A stretch of 64,000 nucleotides of DNA from Salipiger bermudensis (GCF_019801965.1 NZ_JAHVIA010000002.1:124001-188000); one strand, 5' to 3'; numbered from the stretch's first letter, positions 1 to 11,035 are shown. Numbers and translations are program-made. Notes: generated by a model from the sequence alone, not told the origin.

Positions 1-46
1 TGGCGAGAAGGGCGGCAAGGCCAAGCTTGGTCGAACGGATGGTCAT
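1..46 (-). CDS. N-terminus of a secreted or envelope protein (partial)
   Basis: Only the first 15 codons lie in the window; they read MTIRSTKLGLAALLA. A basic start followed by a hydrophobic alanine/leucine run is the beginning of a Sec signal peptide. A near-consensus ribosome binding site (AAAGGAGG) lies a few bases upstream on the minus strand, which makes the start convincing. The body of the protein is outside the window, so its function cannot be named. It is transcribed away from msrB. Confidence 0.6.
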   Translation of the reverse strand, partial: MTIRSTKLGLAALLA

Positions 47-156
47 CGGGGATCCTCCTTTGGGTCCGTTGCATCCGACGCGGTGTCGCGTCGCTCTGAG
101 AGGTAAGGGCGCGACAGCGCGATTGGATCCCTCGCGAGAGCCTGTCCGAGCCGGAG

Positions 157-206
157 CGGCGGCGCTCCGCCGGGACGCCGGGCCACGGGGTGGCGGAGCG
201 CCGCCG
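157..206. repeat. Strong hairpin between divergent genes
   Basis: A perfect 15-bp inverted repeat (157-171 and 192-206, arm CGGCGGCGCTCCGCC) encloses a 20-base loop. Neither strand has a T-run after the stem, so it is not a typical intrinsic terminator. It lies between the outgoing minus-strand gene and msrB. It may be a leader structure or a small intergenic repeat. Nothing else is recognisable in 47-344. Confidence 0.5.
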
Positions 207-344
207 GTTCCCGCGGCAAGATCCGGGCCGGCGAGTGCCCGCGCGTGGCGCGGGCCGATCACGGCAGGGTCAGGCCGATGAAACAGCCTTTGCATTGATG
301 CAGATCGGACCCATCTTAAGGGCAAACGGATCATGGAGGCGCCA

Positions 345-794
345 ATGGCAACTTATGAAAGAAACCCCGACGTGATCGCCGCGCTCGATCCCGAGCAGTA
401 CCGCGTCACGCAGGAAAACGGCACCGAGCGCCCGGGCAGTGGCGCCTATCTCGACAACAAGGAGCCAGGGATCTACGTCGACGTCGTCTCCGGCGAGCCG
501 CTTTTCGCCTCGTCGGACAAGTACGAGAGCGGCTGCGGCTGGCCGAGCTTCGTCAAGACCATCGAGCCCGCCCATGTGCAGGAGCTGCGCGACACCTCCT
601 ACGGCATGGTCCGTGTCGAGGTGCGATCGACCCATGGCGACTCGCATCTTGGCCATGTCTTCCCCGACGGGCCGGCGGATCGCGGCGGGCTGCGCTACTG
701 CATCAACTCGGCGTCGCTGCGCTTCATCCATCGCGATGACATGGAGGCGGAAGGCTACGGCGCCTATCTCGACCAGGTGGAGGATGTGACATGA
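345..794 (+). CDS. msrB: Peptide-methionine (R)-S-oxide reductase MsrB
   Basis: Reduces the R-epimer of methionine sulfoxide in proteins. The motif RYCINSASL near the C-terminus carries the catalytic cysteine, and SGCGWPSF carries the resolving cysteine. The paired zinc-binding CxxC motifs of many MsrB proteins are absent, so this is the zinc-free form. An in-frame ATG exists at 333, but GGAGG at 335-339 is placed correctly for the ATG at 345, giving 149 residues. The stop overlaps the msrA start (ATGA), so the two are translationally coupled and repair both sulfoxide epimers. Probably cytoplasmic, because no signal peptide is visible. Confidence 0.95.
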   Translation: MATYERNPDVIAALDPEQYRVTQENGTERPGSGAYLDNKEPGIYVDVVSGEPLFASSDKYESGCGWPSFVKTIEPAHVQELRDTSYGMVRVEVRSTHGDSHLGHVFPDGPADRGGLRYCINSASLRFIHRDDMEAEGYGAYLDQVEDVT

Positions 795-1297
795 GTGAAC
801 GTGCAGTTCTTGCGGGTGGCTGTTTCTGGGGCATGCAGGATCTGATCCGCAAGCTTCCGGGGGTCGAGGCAACCCGCGTCGGCTATACCGGGGGCGACGT
901 GCCGAACGCGACCTACCGCAACCACGGCACCCATGCGGAGGGGATCGAGATCATCTTCGATCCGGAAAGGATCAGCTACCGGCGCATCCTCGAGGTGTTC
1001 TTCCAGATCCACGACCCGACCACTCTGAACCGGCAGGGCAACGATGTCGGGATGAGCTATCGCTCGGCGATCTACTATGTCGACGCGGCGCAGAAGCAGG
1101 TCGCGCTCGACACCATCGCCGATGTCGATGCTTCCGGGCTCTGGCCCGGCAAGGTGGTCACGGAGGTCGAGCCGGTGGGCGATTTCTGGGAGGCCGAGCC
1201 TGAGCACCAGGATTACCTCGAGCGCTTCCCCAACGGTTACACCTGCCACTACCCGCGCCCCGGCTGGGTCTTGCCGCGCCGCGACGCGGCGGAATGA
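791..1297 (+). CDS. msrA: Peptide-methionine (S)-S-oxide reductase MsrA
   Basis: Reduces the S-epimer of methionine sulfoxide, complementing MsrB. The motif GGCFWG near residue 10 holds the catalytic cysteine, and the typical GYTGG and [14 protein letters not shown] regions follow. At 168 residues it is the usual size of a compact MsrA. A cysteine in the C-terminal part (NGYTCHYP) is a candidate resolving residue. The gene overlaps msrB by four bases, which implies co-expression and a dedicated two-gene repair operon. Confidence 0.95.
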   Translation: MSERAVLAGGCFWGMQDLIRKLPGVEATRVGYTGGDVPNATYRNHGTHAEGIEIIFDPERISYRRILEVFFQIHDPTTLNRQGNDVGMSYRSAIYYVDAAQKQVALDTIADVDASGLWPGKVVTEVEPVGDFWEAEPEHQDYLERFPNGYTCHYPRPGWVLPRRDAAE

Positions 1298-1360
1298 TTC
1301 ACGGAAGCGGTGGGGGCGCCTCGCGGCGCCCTTGCCGCGCGTCAGGCGGGGCTGACCCTG

Positions 1361-2065
1361 TCAGCCCCCCACGACGTAGGTCTCTTCGCCCTCTTCGAGC
1401 ACGCATCCGATGCTCTTGCGATCGAGGATGCGGATGCGGCCCCGGCCGACCTCGACCGTCCCGCTATCGGCCAGATCCTTCAGCATCCGGTTCACCTTCT
1501 GCCGCGAACAGCCCATCAGCGTCGCGAGATGCGCTTGGCTGATGCGGATGTCGGGATCGTCCGGGGTGCTCAGGACGCAGAGGTAATTCAGCAGCCGCGC
1601 ATCGACGGTTTGGAATTGCTCCACGGCGCGGTTCTCGTTGTCGCGCACGAGGCGCCCGTGCAGGATCCGGGCGATGTTGCGGATCACCTGCGGCTTCTGG
1701 GCATAGTCCAGCAGCAGCGATGTCGGGGCATAGAGCATCGTGGTGTCGGGCAGCGAGGTACAGGTCGCGGCGCAGGGCATGTCGGAGAGCGCCTCGACGT
1801 CGCCCATGATCTCGCCCGGGCCCGCCACGTGGATCACGCTGAGGTTGCCCTCGACATCGAGAAAGCTGATCACCACCCGGCCGCGGGCGACGATGTAGAA
1901 CCCGGAGGTGTGCTCGGATTGGGTGAGCAGGGTGGCTTCTTCGCTGTAATGCCGTGGCGTGCAGGCATCGAGGAAGGCGCGTTGCTCATCCTCGGACAGG
2001 CCCTTGAGCAGGCAGATGCCCATCAGATCGGGATAGGTGGCGCTGACCTTCAGTCGGGTGGTCAT
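1361..2065 (-). CDS. Crp/Fnr-family transcriptional regulator
   Basis: A 234-residue regulator with an N-terminal cyclic-nucleotide-binding-like beta-barrel (about residues 15-140) and a C-terminal winged helix with recognition-helix sequence CSRQKVNRMLKDL. The N-terminal cysteine cluster of FNR oxygen sensors is not seen, so a [4Fe-4S] sensor is unlikely; the ligand is unknown. It converges with msrA. No strong ribosome binding site precedes the ATG. The upstream leader contains an intrinsic terminator in the same orientation (2170-2213), so expression might be attenuated, or the terminator may end a separate small RNA. Confidence 0.85.
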   Translation of the reverse strand: MTTRLKVSATYPDLMGICLLKGLSEDEQRAFLDACTPRHYSEEATLLTQSEHTSGFYIVARGRVVISFLDVEGNLSVIHVAGPGEIMGDVEALSDMPCAATCTSLPDTTMLYAPTSLLLDYAQKPQVIRNIARILHGRLVRDNENRAVEQFQTVDARLLNYLCVLSTPDDPDIRISQAHLATLMGCSRQKVNRMLKDLADSGTVEVGRGRIRILDRKSIGCVLEEGEETYVVGG

Positions 2066-2169
2066 GCGGCACTACATCGATTTTTGGAAAGCGGGCTCTG
2101 AGACGGAACGTTGCAGGTCCGGATCTGTGGCGCGAAATTGCGCAGCTCCATGTCTCGCTCCCGGATGTG

Positions 2170-2213
2170 AAAAAAGCCTCCGGCGCGCGGCACGGATCCG
2201 CAGCGCCGGAGGC
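2170..2213 (-). terminator. Rho-independent terminator
   Basis: A perfect 11-bp stem (GCCTCCGGCGC at 2176-2186 with GCGCCGGAGGC at 2203-2213) is extended by an inner GCGG/CCGC helix and followed on the minus strand by six T residues. The plus strand has no T-run. No minus-strand protein gene lies upstream to be terminated, which is why a small RNA or attenuator is suspected. Confidence 0.75.
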
Positions 2214-2260
2214 GTTATACAACCCTGGCAGGAGGGTTAAAATCCCCGACTTGAAAAAAC
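2170..2260 (-). ncRNA. Candidate small RNA or attenuator leader
   Basis: Read on the minus strand, a short hairpin (arms AACCCT/AGGGTT, plus-strand 2221-2238) presents CCUCCUGCC around its loop and is followed directly by a Rho-independent terminator. Exposed CCUCCU resembles the anti-Shine-Dalgarno motif of known Rhodobacter stress small RNAs (CCUCCUCCC class). The 5' end is not determined and 2260 is arbitrary. It could instead be a termination-controlled leader of the Crp/Fnr gene about 100 bases downstream. Confidence 0.35.
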
Positions 2261-2607
2261 ACTCGCGAAACCGCGAAATTGGGTCCGGACGCCGCATCCC
2301 CGACTTCCGAACCAAGCCCCTGCCAAGAGACACTGGTTACACAAAAAAATGCCGCTGCGCCTTGCTCGGATGAGCTTAAAATTGCTCAGGGCATGACAAT
2401 GTAGTTACATTGATTCGTATCTGGCGTTGTGTCGCCGAGGTGACGGTTCTGGTCGCTTTATGCACCGAGCGAAACAATTTTCCTAAAGCTGTCGGGTCTT
2501 ACGGCATCGCGAATTTCCGAATCGCCTGAGATTCGTGCAATTTTATGAATTGCCGCGTGCAGGGAGTTCGCTATCCTCTCCCTACCGCTCTACGGAGAGT
2601 GATTTTC

Positions 2608-3249
2608 ATGTTTGTAAACGCAAATCTTTTCACGGCTATCGCTCTGGTTGTTTGGCTTAGCCTCCCAGACGCCGCAAGAGCGCTCGATCCATCCTTCGAT
2701 TGCAGCAAGGCGCAATCCAGCGCCGAAGAAACAATCTGCGGCTCTGACGCGCTGGCCTCGCTCGATCTCGAGCTGGCACGGCTCTACAAGGCTGCGTCGA
2801 CCGGGCCCAACATGACCCCGGAGGCGCTCGGCATCCTCAAGGCAACGCAACGCGGCTGGATCAAGGGACGCGACGGCTGCTGGACGTCCGACCTGGGCGT
2901 GCCGCTCTGCACCGCCAACGAATACGCCTTCCGGATCTTCGAGCTGCGGCAGGGCTATGCCGACGCCCGTGCCGAGGAGGGCGCCTCGCTCGGGCCCTTC
3001 CCCTATCGTTGCGAGGGGATGGGGGCGACGATCAGCGCGGTCTTCGTCAACACGCTCGAGCCGATGGTGGTGTTGAGCTGGGCCGACAACACGGTCGTGC
3101 TGCCGCGGGTCGAGTCTGGCTCGGGCGCGAAATATGCCTCCGACGCATGGTATGGCGGTCCGGCGCTGTTCTGGACCCAAGGCCGCGAGGCGCAGTTTGC
3201 CGCCCCCGGCGGGGACGAGACCAGCTGCCAGCAGGACGACATCGGATAG
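2608..3249 (+). CDS. Secreted LprI-like plus MliC-like putative lysozyme inhibitor
   Basis: A 213-residue exported protein. A signal peptide (about residues 1-25, cleavage after ARA) precedes an LprI-type DUF1311 domain with paired cysteines (FDCSKAQSSAEETICGSD, and later DGCW and PLC). The C-terminal third (YRCEGMG to ETSCQQDD) resembles MliC/PliC C-type lysozyme inhibitors, including the SGSGAKYASD region. Both halves are associated with lysozyme inhibition, so a periplasmic role protecting peptidoglycan is likely but inferred. An upstream in-frame ATG at 2545 is rejected because the signal peptide begins at 2608, preceded by GGAG. Confidence 0.75.
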   Translation: MFVNANLFTAIALVVWLSLPDAARALDPSFDCSKAQSSAEETICGSDALASLDLELARLYKAASTGPNMTPEALGILKATQRGWIKGRDGCWTSDLGVPLCTANEYAFRIFELRQGYADARAEEGASLGPFPYRCEGMGATISAVFVNTLEPMVVLSWADNTVVLPRVESGSGAKYASDAWYGGPALFWTQGREAQFAAPGGDETSCQQDDIG

Positions 3250-3259
3250 GAGGCACCTC

Positions 3260-3769
3260 ATGGGTTTCGTCGACGCCATCAAGAACGGCTTTTCCAACTA
3301 CGCCACCTTCAGCGGCCGCGCCTCGCGCCCGGCCTATTGGTGGTGGATGCTCTTCGTCGTGCTCGGCGCGGCGGTGCTGGGCGTTGTCGATCTGGCGATC
3401 TTCGGCGCCGATCCCGAGACCGGAGAGGGGCGGCGGATGCTGTCGGGCCTGTTCCAGCTCGCGGTGCTGCTGCCGACGCTGGGGCTGGGCTTCCGGCGGC
3501 TGCACGATACCGGCCGGCCCGGCTGGTACTACCTGCTGCCGTTCCTGATCTCGGTCGCGCTAATGTTCGTGCTGCTGAGCGGGGTGATGGTCGCCACCGG
3601 CCTCGAGATGGAGGCAGGGACGCCGCCGACGGCCGGGCTGATCGTCGGCGGCCTCGGCGTGATCGTGCTCTGGGTGGTGCAGCTGGTGATCTTCATCCTG
3701 CTGATCTGGTGGCTGACCCGGCCCTCCGAGCCCGGAGAGAACGCCTACGGGGCGCCGCCCACCGCATGA
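3260..3769 (+). CDS. DUF805 family inner-membrane protein
   Basis: A 169-residue membrane protein of the DUF805 family, recognised by the N-terminal F-SGRASRPAYWWW segment and the conserved GFRRLHDTGRPGWYYLLP motif. About four hydrophobic helices are visible, and the C-terminus is short and hydrophilic. AGGAGG lies just before the ATG at 3260; longer upstream starts overlap the previous gene. The stop overlaps the next gene's start (ATGA). The molecular function of the family is unknown. Confidence 0.85.
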   Translation: MGFVDAIKNGFSNYATFSGRASRPAYWWWMLFVVLGAAVLGVVDLAIFGADPETGEGRRMLSGLFQLAVLLPTLGLGFRRLHDTGRPGWYYLLPFLISVALMFVLLSGVMVATGLEMEAGTPPTAGLIVGGLGVIVLWVVQLVIFILLIWWLTRPSEPGENAYGAPPTA

Positions 3770-4377
3770 GCGCCGCGTTCTGGGACAGGATCGCCGAGCG
3801 CTACGCCGCCCGGCCGGTGAGCGATACCGCCTCCTACGAGGCGACGCTCGAACGGGTGCGCCACTGGCTGCGCCCCGACATGCAGGTTCTCGAACTCGGC
3901 TGCGGCACCGGCTCCACCGCCGAGCGGCTGGCGCCTGCGGTGGCCCGGATCACCGGCAGCGACTTCTCCGCGGGGATGATCCGGATCGCCGAGAGCCGTC
4001 GCGACGCCCCGAACCTTGGCTTCCTCTGCGCCGGTGTCGGCGAGGCGCTGGCCGATGGGCCTCATGATGCGGTGCTGGCGTTCAATCTCCTGCACCTGCT
4101 CGACGATCTCGGGGAATGCCTGTCGCAGGTCCACGCGGCGCTGTGCGAGGGCGGGCTGTTCCTGTCGAAAACGCCCTGCGTCGGCGCCAGGTGGTATCTG
4201 CGGCCCGCGGTCTGGGGGCTGCAAAAGCTCGGCAAGGCCCCGGCCGTCCTCTTCCTGAGGCCCGCCGAGCTCGAGGCGGCGATCCGGGAGGCGGGGTTCG
4301 AGATCGTCGAGACCGGCGACTACCCCGCGAAGCTCCCCAACCATTTCGTCGTGGCGCGCAAGCGGTCCACGACCTGA
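3766..4377 (+). CDS. Class I SAM-dependent methyltransferase
   Basis: A 203-residue methyltransferase with the SAM-binding motif VLELGCGTGSTAERL near residue 43, a following acidic residue (GSDFSAGMI) and a motif-IV-like LAFNLLHLLDDL. It resembles small UbiE/Type-11 methyltransferases; the substrate is not evident. The start overlaps the DUF805 stop by four bases, suggesting translational coupling, and the GFA gene follows after 24 bases. Confidence 0.85.
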   Translation: MSAAFWDRIAERYAARPVSDTASYEATLERVRHWLRPDMQVLELGCGTGSTAERLAPAVARITGSDFSAGMIRIAESRRDAPNLGFLCAGVGEALADGPHDAVLAFNLLHLLDDLGECLSQVHAALCEGGLFLSKTPCVGARWYLRPAVWGLQKLGKAPAVLFLRPAELEAAIREAGFEIVETGDYPAKLPNHFVVARKRSTT

Positions 4378-4401
4378 AGAGCCGCGCAAAGGAGCCGCCC
4401 C

Positions 4402-6946
<2,545 letters not shown>

Positions 6947-6980
6947 GCTCACGCATCCGGCTGGCCAGTCTGGGACATGA

Positions 6981-7016
6981 AAAGGGCGGTGACCTTGGTC
7001 ACCGCCCTTTCTGTTT
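6981..7016. terminator. Bidirectional terminator between fadH and mcd
   Basis: A perfect 14-base inverted repeat (AAAGGGCGGTGACC at 6981-6994, complement at 6997-7010) is followed by CTGTTTT on the plus strand; T residues also follow on the minus strand because the stem begins with A. It sits between the 3' ends of two convergent genes and can serve both. Confidence 0.85.
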
Positions 7017-7033
7017 TAATTTGGGATATCGCC

Positions 7034-8722
7034 TTACCCGAGCAGGCGCCGTGCGATCACCTGCGCCTGAATCTCGGCGGCACCCTCGAAGATGTTGAGG
7101 ATGCGGGCGTCGCAGAGGATGCGGCTCACGGTGTACTCCAGCGCGAAGCCGTTGCCGCCGTGGATCTGCAGCGCGTTGTCGGCGTTGGCCCAGGCCACGC
7201 GGGCGCCGAGCAGCTTGGCCATGCCGGCCTCGAGATCGCAGCGGATGCCCTCGTCCTTCTCGCGGGCCGAGAAATAGGTCAGCTGGCGGGCGATCATGAT
7301 CTCCACCGCCATCATCGCCAGCTTGCCAGAGACCCGCGGGAAGGCGATCAGCGACTTGCCGAACTGCTTGCGCTCCTCGGCATAGCGCATGCCCACATCA
7401 AGCGCCGCCTGCGCCACGCCGATGGCGCGGGCCGCGGTCTGGATGCGGGCGCTCTCGAAGGTCTCCATGAGCTGCTTGAAGCCCTTGCCTTCCTCGCCGC
7501 CCAGCAGGTTCTCGCCCTTGACCTTGAAGCCGTCGAAGCCGAGCTCGTATTCCTTCATGCCGCGATAGCCCAGCACCTCGATCTCGCCGCCGGTCATGCC
7601 CTCGGTCGGGAACGGCTCTTCATCGGTGCCCGGGGTCTTCTCGGCCAGGAACATCGACAGACCCTTGTAATTGTCGGTCGAGGGATCGGTGCGCGCCAGC
7701 AGCGTCATCACGTGGGTGCGCGCGGCGTGGGTGATCCAGGTCTTGTTGCCGGTGATGGTGTAATCGCCGCTCTCGTCCTTGACCGCGCGGGTCCGGAGCG
7801 AGCCCAGGTCCGAGCCGGTGTTGGGCTCGGTGAAGACCGCGGTGGGCAGCTTCTCACCGGAGGCCAGCGCCGGCAGCCATTTCTGCTTCTGCTCCTCGGT
7901 GCCGCCCGCGATAATCAGCTCGGCGGCGATCTCCGAGCGGGTGCCCAGCGAGCCCACGCCGATATAGCCGCGCGACAGCTCCTCCGAGACCACGCACATC
8001 GAGGCCTTCGACAGGCCGAACCCGCCGTATTCCTCGGGGATGGTGAGGCCGAACACGCCCATCTCGGCGAGCTCCTCGATGACCTCCATCGGGATCAGCT
8101 CGTCCTTCAGGTGCCACTCGTGCGCGAAGGGCTCGACCTTGTCGACGGCATAGCGGCGGAACTGCTCGCGGATCATCTCGAGCTCTTCGTCGAGCGCGGT
8201 CTTGCCGACGGTGATCTCCGCCGAGCGCTCCTGCATCAGCTCGACGAGGCGCGAGCGGGCGGCCTGGCTGTTGCCGTGGGCCATCAGCGTCTCGGTGGCG
8301 TCGGTGCGCAGCGCGGCCGCGGCCTCGGGGCTGACGCCCAGGTCAGCCAGGCGCACCATCTCGCCCTGGTTCATCTGGATGCCGCCGGCGATCTGGTTGA
8401 GATACTCGCCGAACGCGATCTGGTGGATCAGCTGTTCGACCTCGCCGAAGCCGCCCTCGCCGCTCAGCTTGTCGGCCCAGTACTGCATCTGGCGCAGGCT
8501 CTCGACATAGGTGGCGAGCCAGGCAAGCCCGTGGGCGGCAAACTGGTTCTCCTCGATCAGCTTGCCCGAAACGCGGCCATCCTCCTCGACCAGGGCACGC
8601 ACCGCGGCGCGGGCGGCCTCGAGAACCGCCTCGGCGGGGACGATGGCGGCCTTGGTGAGGCCGGTGAGATCATCAAGCAGGATGCTCTGGCCGAGGGCGA
8701 TGTCCTGTCCGTCATGTGCCAT
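7034..8722 (-). CDS. mcd: (2S)-methylsuccinyl-CoA dehydrogenase (acyl-CoA dehydrogenase family)
   Basis: A 562-residue flavoprotein. The C-terminal 390 residues form a complete acyl-CoA dehydrogenase fold (TEPNTGSDLGSL, RKQFGKSLIAF, ALQIHGGNGF), with NIFEGAAEIQ at the end holding the likely catalytic glutamate. The extra N-terminal region of about 170 residues and overall length are characteristic of Mcd, which oxidises methylsuccinyl-CoA to mesaconyl-CoA in the ethylmalonyl-CoA pathway for acetyl-CoA assimilation. That specific assignment is family knowledge; other pathway genes (ccr, ecm, mch, mcl) are not in the window. A purine-rich AGGAGAAGGAAG precedes the start. Confidence 0.75.
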   Translation of the reverse strand: MAHDGQDIALGQSILLDDLTGLTKAAIVPAEAVLEAARAAVRALVEEDGRVSGKLIEENQFAAHGLAWLATYVESLRQMQYWADKLSGEGGFGEVEQLIHQIAFGEYLNQIAGGIQMNQGEMVRLADLGVSPEAAAALRTDATETLMAHGNSQAARSRLVELMQERSAEITVGKTALDEELEMIREQFRRYAVDKVEPFAHEWHLKDELIPMEVIEELAEMGVFGLTIPEEYGGFGLSKASMCVVSEELSRGYIGVGSLGTRSEIAAELIIAGGTEEQKQKWLPALASGEKLPTAVFTEPNTGSDLGSLRTRAVKDESGDYTITGNKTWITHAARTHVMTLLARTDPSTDNYKGLSMFLAEKTPGTDEEPFPTEGMTGGEIEVLGYRGMKEYELGFDGFKVKGENLLGGEEGKGFKQLMETFESARIQTAARAIGVAQAALDVGMRYAEERKQFGKSLIAFPRVSGKLAMMAVEIMIARQLTYFSAREKDEGIRCDLEAGMAKLLGARVAWANADNALQIHGGNGFALEYTVSRILCDARILNIFEGAAEIQAQVIARRLLG

Positions 8723-8868
8723 GAATCACTTCCTTCTCCTGGGTCTTGGAGGGGATAGCGATTTCGCAGGTGCAGCGCAACAAAAATACCCTTGTGGGTG
8801 TACGAAGGTTCTATTATTGCGCAATGATTTCAGAGGCAGAGGGGAAACGGGCATGATATGAGCGGCTT

Positions 8869-9639
8869 ATGGAGATGCTATTCACCCTGATTTCGCCGCA
8901 GGCGCTCGCGCTTGCCTTCGCAATCGCGGCATTGGCCGGGATGATCAAGGGCATGGTGGGATTCGCCCTGCCGATGATCCTGATCTCAGGGCTTGGCAGT
9001 TTCCTGTCGCCCGAGCTGGCGCTGGCCGGTCTGATCCTGCCGGCGCTGATCAGCAACGCGGTGCAGGCGCTGCAGCAGGGCTTTGGCGCGGCGCTCGCCT
9101 CGATCAAGCGGTTCCGGGTGTTTCTGGGCGCGGGGCTGTTCTGCCTGCTGATCTCGTCGCAGCTTGTGCGGGTGCTGCCGGTTCCGGTGCTGCTGGCGAT
9201 GATCGGCGGACCGGTGGCGCTGTTCTGCATCATGCAGATCGCCGGCTGGCGGCCGCATCTGAAGAACGGGCAGAACCGCTGGGCAGAGGCGGTGATCGGC
9301 AGCGTTGCCGGGTTCATCGGTGGCATGTCCGGGGTCTGGGGGCCGCCGATGGTGGCCTATCTCACCGCCATCGACACCGAAAAGCGCGAGCAGATCCGGG
9401 TGCAGGGCGTGGCCTACGGCCTAGGCGCGCTGTCGCTGACCGGGGCGCACACGGTCTCCGGCGTGCTGAACGCGCAGACCGTGTGGTTCTCGTTGCTTCT
9501 CGTGGTGCCGTCGATGGCAGGCATGTGGCTCGGCATGAAGGTGCATGACCGCATCGACCAGGCGGCGTTTCGCAAGATCACCCTCTGGGTGCTGCTGGTC
9601 GCCGCGCTGAACCTGCTGCGCCGGGCCTTCTTCGGCTGA
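8869..9639 (+). CDS. TauE/SafE-family membrane permease
   Basis: A 256-residue protein with about eight hydrophobic segments and the two-fold repeat of TauE/SafE proteins (IKGMVGFALPMILISGLG near the N-terminus, GFIGGMSGVWGPPMVAYL in the second half). Family members export or import sulfite, sulfoacetate or related organosulfur anions; the substrate here is not shown. It diverges from mcd with a shared 146-bp promoter region, and its stop lies 4 bases from that of the convergent enolase-superfamily gene. Confidence 0.85.
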   Translation: MEMLFTLISPQALALAFAIAALAGMIKGMVGFALPMILISGLGSFLSPELALAGLILPALISNAVQALQQGFGAALASIKRFRVFLGAGLFCLLISSQLVRVLPVPVLLAMIGGPVALFCIMQIAGWRPHLKNGQNRWAEAVIGSVAGFIGGMSGVWGPPMVAYLTAIDTEKREQIRVQGVAYGLGALSLTGAHTVSGVLNAQTVWFSLLLVVPSMAGMWLGMKVHDRIDQAAFRKITLWVLLVAALNLLRRAFFG

Positions 9640-9643
9640 GGCC

Positions 9644-10768
9644 TCAGCCGAGCGCCTCGGCTTGGGCGTATTTCGCCAGTATCGCCGGGTCGACCGAGAC
9701 GCCGAGACCCGGCCCCTCGGGCACGTGTACCCGGCCGTTTCGCACCGGGAAGGGCTCGGTAAGGATGTCTTCGCTGGCGTAATAGGTCGACATGTAGAAC
9801 TCGCAATCGAGCCGCAGCTCGGGCAGCGCCGCCATCAGGTGGGCACCGGCGGCATGGGCGAGGCCGGTCTCGAACATGCAGCCGCCATAGACCTCGATCC
9901 CGGCGGCGCGGGCGATGGCGTTGACCTCGAGGGCGCGGCGGATGCCGCCCGACTTCATCACCTTGAGCGAGAAGATGTCGGCCATGCGAATCTGCACCCC
10001 GTGCATCGCCTCGCGCACGCCGAAGACCGACTCGTCGGCCATGATCGGGGTCTCGATCACGTGGGCGATATGGGCCAGCGCCTCGCGCTCGTGCATCTTC
10101 ACCGGCTGCTCGACGAAGGTCGGGCGGAAGGCCTCGAGATCGCGGATGCAGCGCACCGCGTCATAGGCCGGCAGGCCCTGATTGTAGTCGATGCGCAGGT
10201 CGGCCTCGGCGCCATAGACCACGCGCAGCTTCTCGAGCCGCATCAGGTCGAAGGCGTGGCTCTTGAAGCCGGTCTTGATCTTGAAGATCCGCACGCCCTC
10301 GGCCCACATCTCGGCCACATCCTCGAGATCCTTGCCGAAATCCGGGTTGGCGACGGAAAAGCTCAGCCCCATGTCGTCGCGCATCCGACCGCCGATCAGC
10401 TCGCAGACCGACAGGCCCGAGATCTGCCCGGTCAGGTCGAGCAGCGCCATCTCGATCGCCGCCTTGGCCTCCGGGTGGCCCACCACCAGCGCCTCGGCGT
10501 CGCGCATGTGGCGCTCGACCTGCACCGGGTCCTGCCCGATGAGATGCGGGCGGATATAGGTGTAGAGCGCCGCGACGGTGCCCTCGGCGGTGCCGGTGAA
10601 GGCGGGCCAGGGCGAGGCCTCGCCCCAGCCGGTGAGGCCGGTGTCGGTGATCACCTCGAGGATCACAGAGTGGATCCCCGCCACGTCGCCGATGCCGTGC
10701 GAATGCACCGCCTTGCCCGGGATCAGCACGCGGTGGACGCGAATGCGCTCGATCTTGTGGTCGCTCAT
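9644..10768 (-). CDS. Enolase-superfamily enzyme, muconate cycloisomerase subgroup
   Basis: A 374-residue enzyme with the capping domain followed by a TIM barrel. KIKTG near residue 165 is the K-x-K acid/base motif. Magnesium ligands are visible in LRIDYNQG, FVEQP and IMADES, and the opposite lysine in SLKVMKSGG. This places it in the MLE subgroup, which covers lactonisation, o-succinylbenzoate synthesis, dipeptide and N-acyl amino acid racemisation, and proline-betaine or hydroxyproline chemistry. The genome context does not fix the reaction. It diverges from the AhpD-like gene at 11067. Confidence 0.8.
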   Translation of the reverse strand: MSDHKIERIRVHRVLIPGKAVHSHGIGDVAGIHSVILEVITDTGLTGWGEASPWPAFTGTAEGTVAALYTYIRPHLIGQDPVQVERHMRDAEALVVGHPEAKAAIEMALLDLTGQISGLSVCELIGGRMRDDMGLSFSVANPDFGKDLEDVAEMWAEGVRIFKIKTGFKSHAFDLMRLEKLRVVYGAEADLRIDYNQGLPAYDAVRCIRDLEAFRPTFVEQPVKMHEREALAHIAHVIETPIMADESVFGVREAMHGVQIRMADIFSLKVMKSGGIRRALEVNAIARAAGIEVYGGCMFETGLAHAAGAHLMAALPELRLDCEFYMSTYYASEDILTEPFPVRNGRVHVPEGPGLGVSVDPAILAKYAQAEALG

Positions 10769-10992
10769 CTTGGGCTCCGTCTGACGGGGGATGCCACGTC
10801 AGGCGCGGCGGCATTTCGCGCTTGGTAGCGCCGATCCGTGCGCTCGGCCAAGAGCGGTTGACTGTCCTGCGGAGGTTTTCCCGGTTTCTGCGACCGGACG
10901 TGCGGAGAATGCCGTGGAAACAGGCGCGCCGCGCGCCGCGCCGACGCCTTCAAAGCTCTGCATGTGATGCAAGGGGGCTTTCCGCGCCAGCC

Positions 10993-11006
10993 CTGATCTC
11001 GATCAA
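10993..11006. promoter_or_regulatory. Candidate FNR/DNR-type box
   Basis: CTGAT-CTCG-ATCAA matches 9 of 10 conserved positions of the TTGAT-N4-ATCAA consensus bound by FnrL/DNR regulators in Rhodobacterales. It is centred about 67 bases before the AhpD-like start codon, so a class II position relative to a start site near 11040 is possible. The transcription start is not known. Confidence 0.5.
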
Positions 11007-11035
11007 GGATAGCAGCAGGGCTGCGTGCTCTTAGA

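Larger units (their letters stand above)
2066..2607. other. 540-bp non-coding region between divergent genes
   Basis: No credible protein gene lies here; small reading frames lack ribosome binding sites and family resemblance. The proximal part carries a minus-strand terminator and small hairpin (separate entries). The distal part is AT-richer than the surroundings and must contain the promoter of the secreted protein starting at 2608. TTGAT-TCGT-ATCTG at 2410-2423 matches 8 of 10 positions of an FNR/DNR-type box (TTGAT-N4-ATCAA), too weak to call as a site. Confidence 0.6.

Noticed and set aside
295..308. FNR-like sequence TTGAT-GCAG-ATCGG upstream of msrB
   Set aside because: Only 8 of 10 positions match and the second half-site lacks the AA; too weak without supporting data.
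6977..8758. 593-codon open frame on the plus strand
   Set aside because: It is antisense to mcd, which is fully conserved; the frame exists because of GC-rich codon bias and has no family resemblance.
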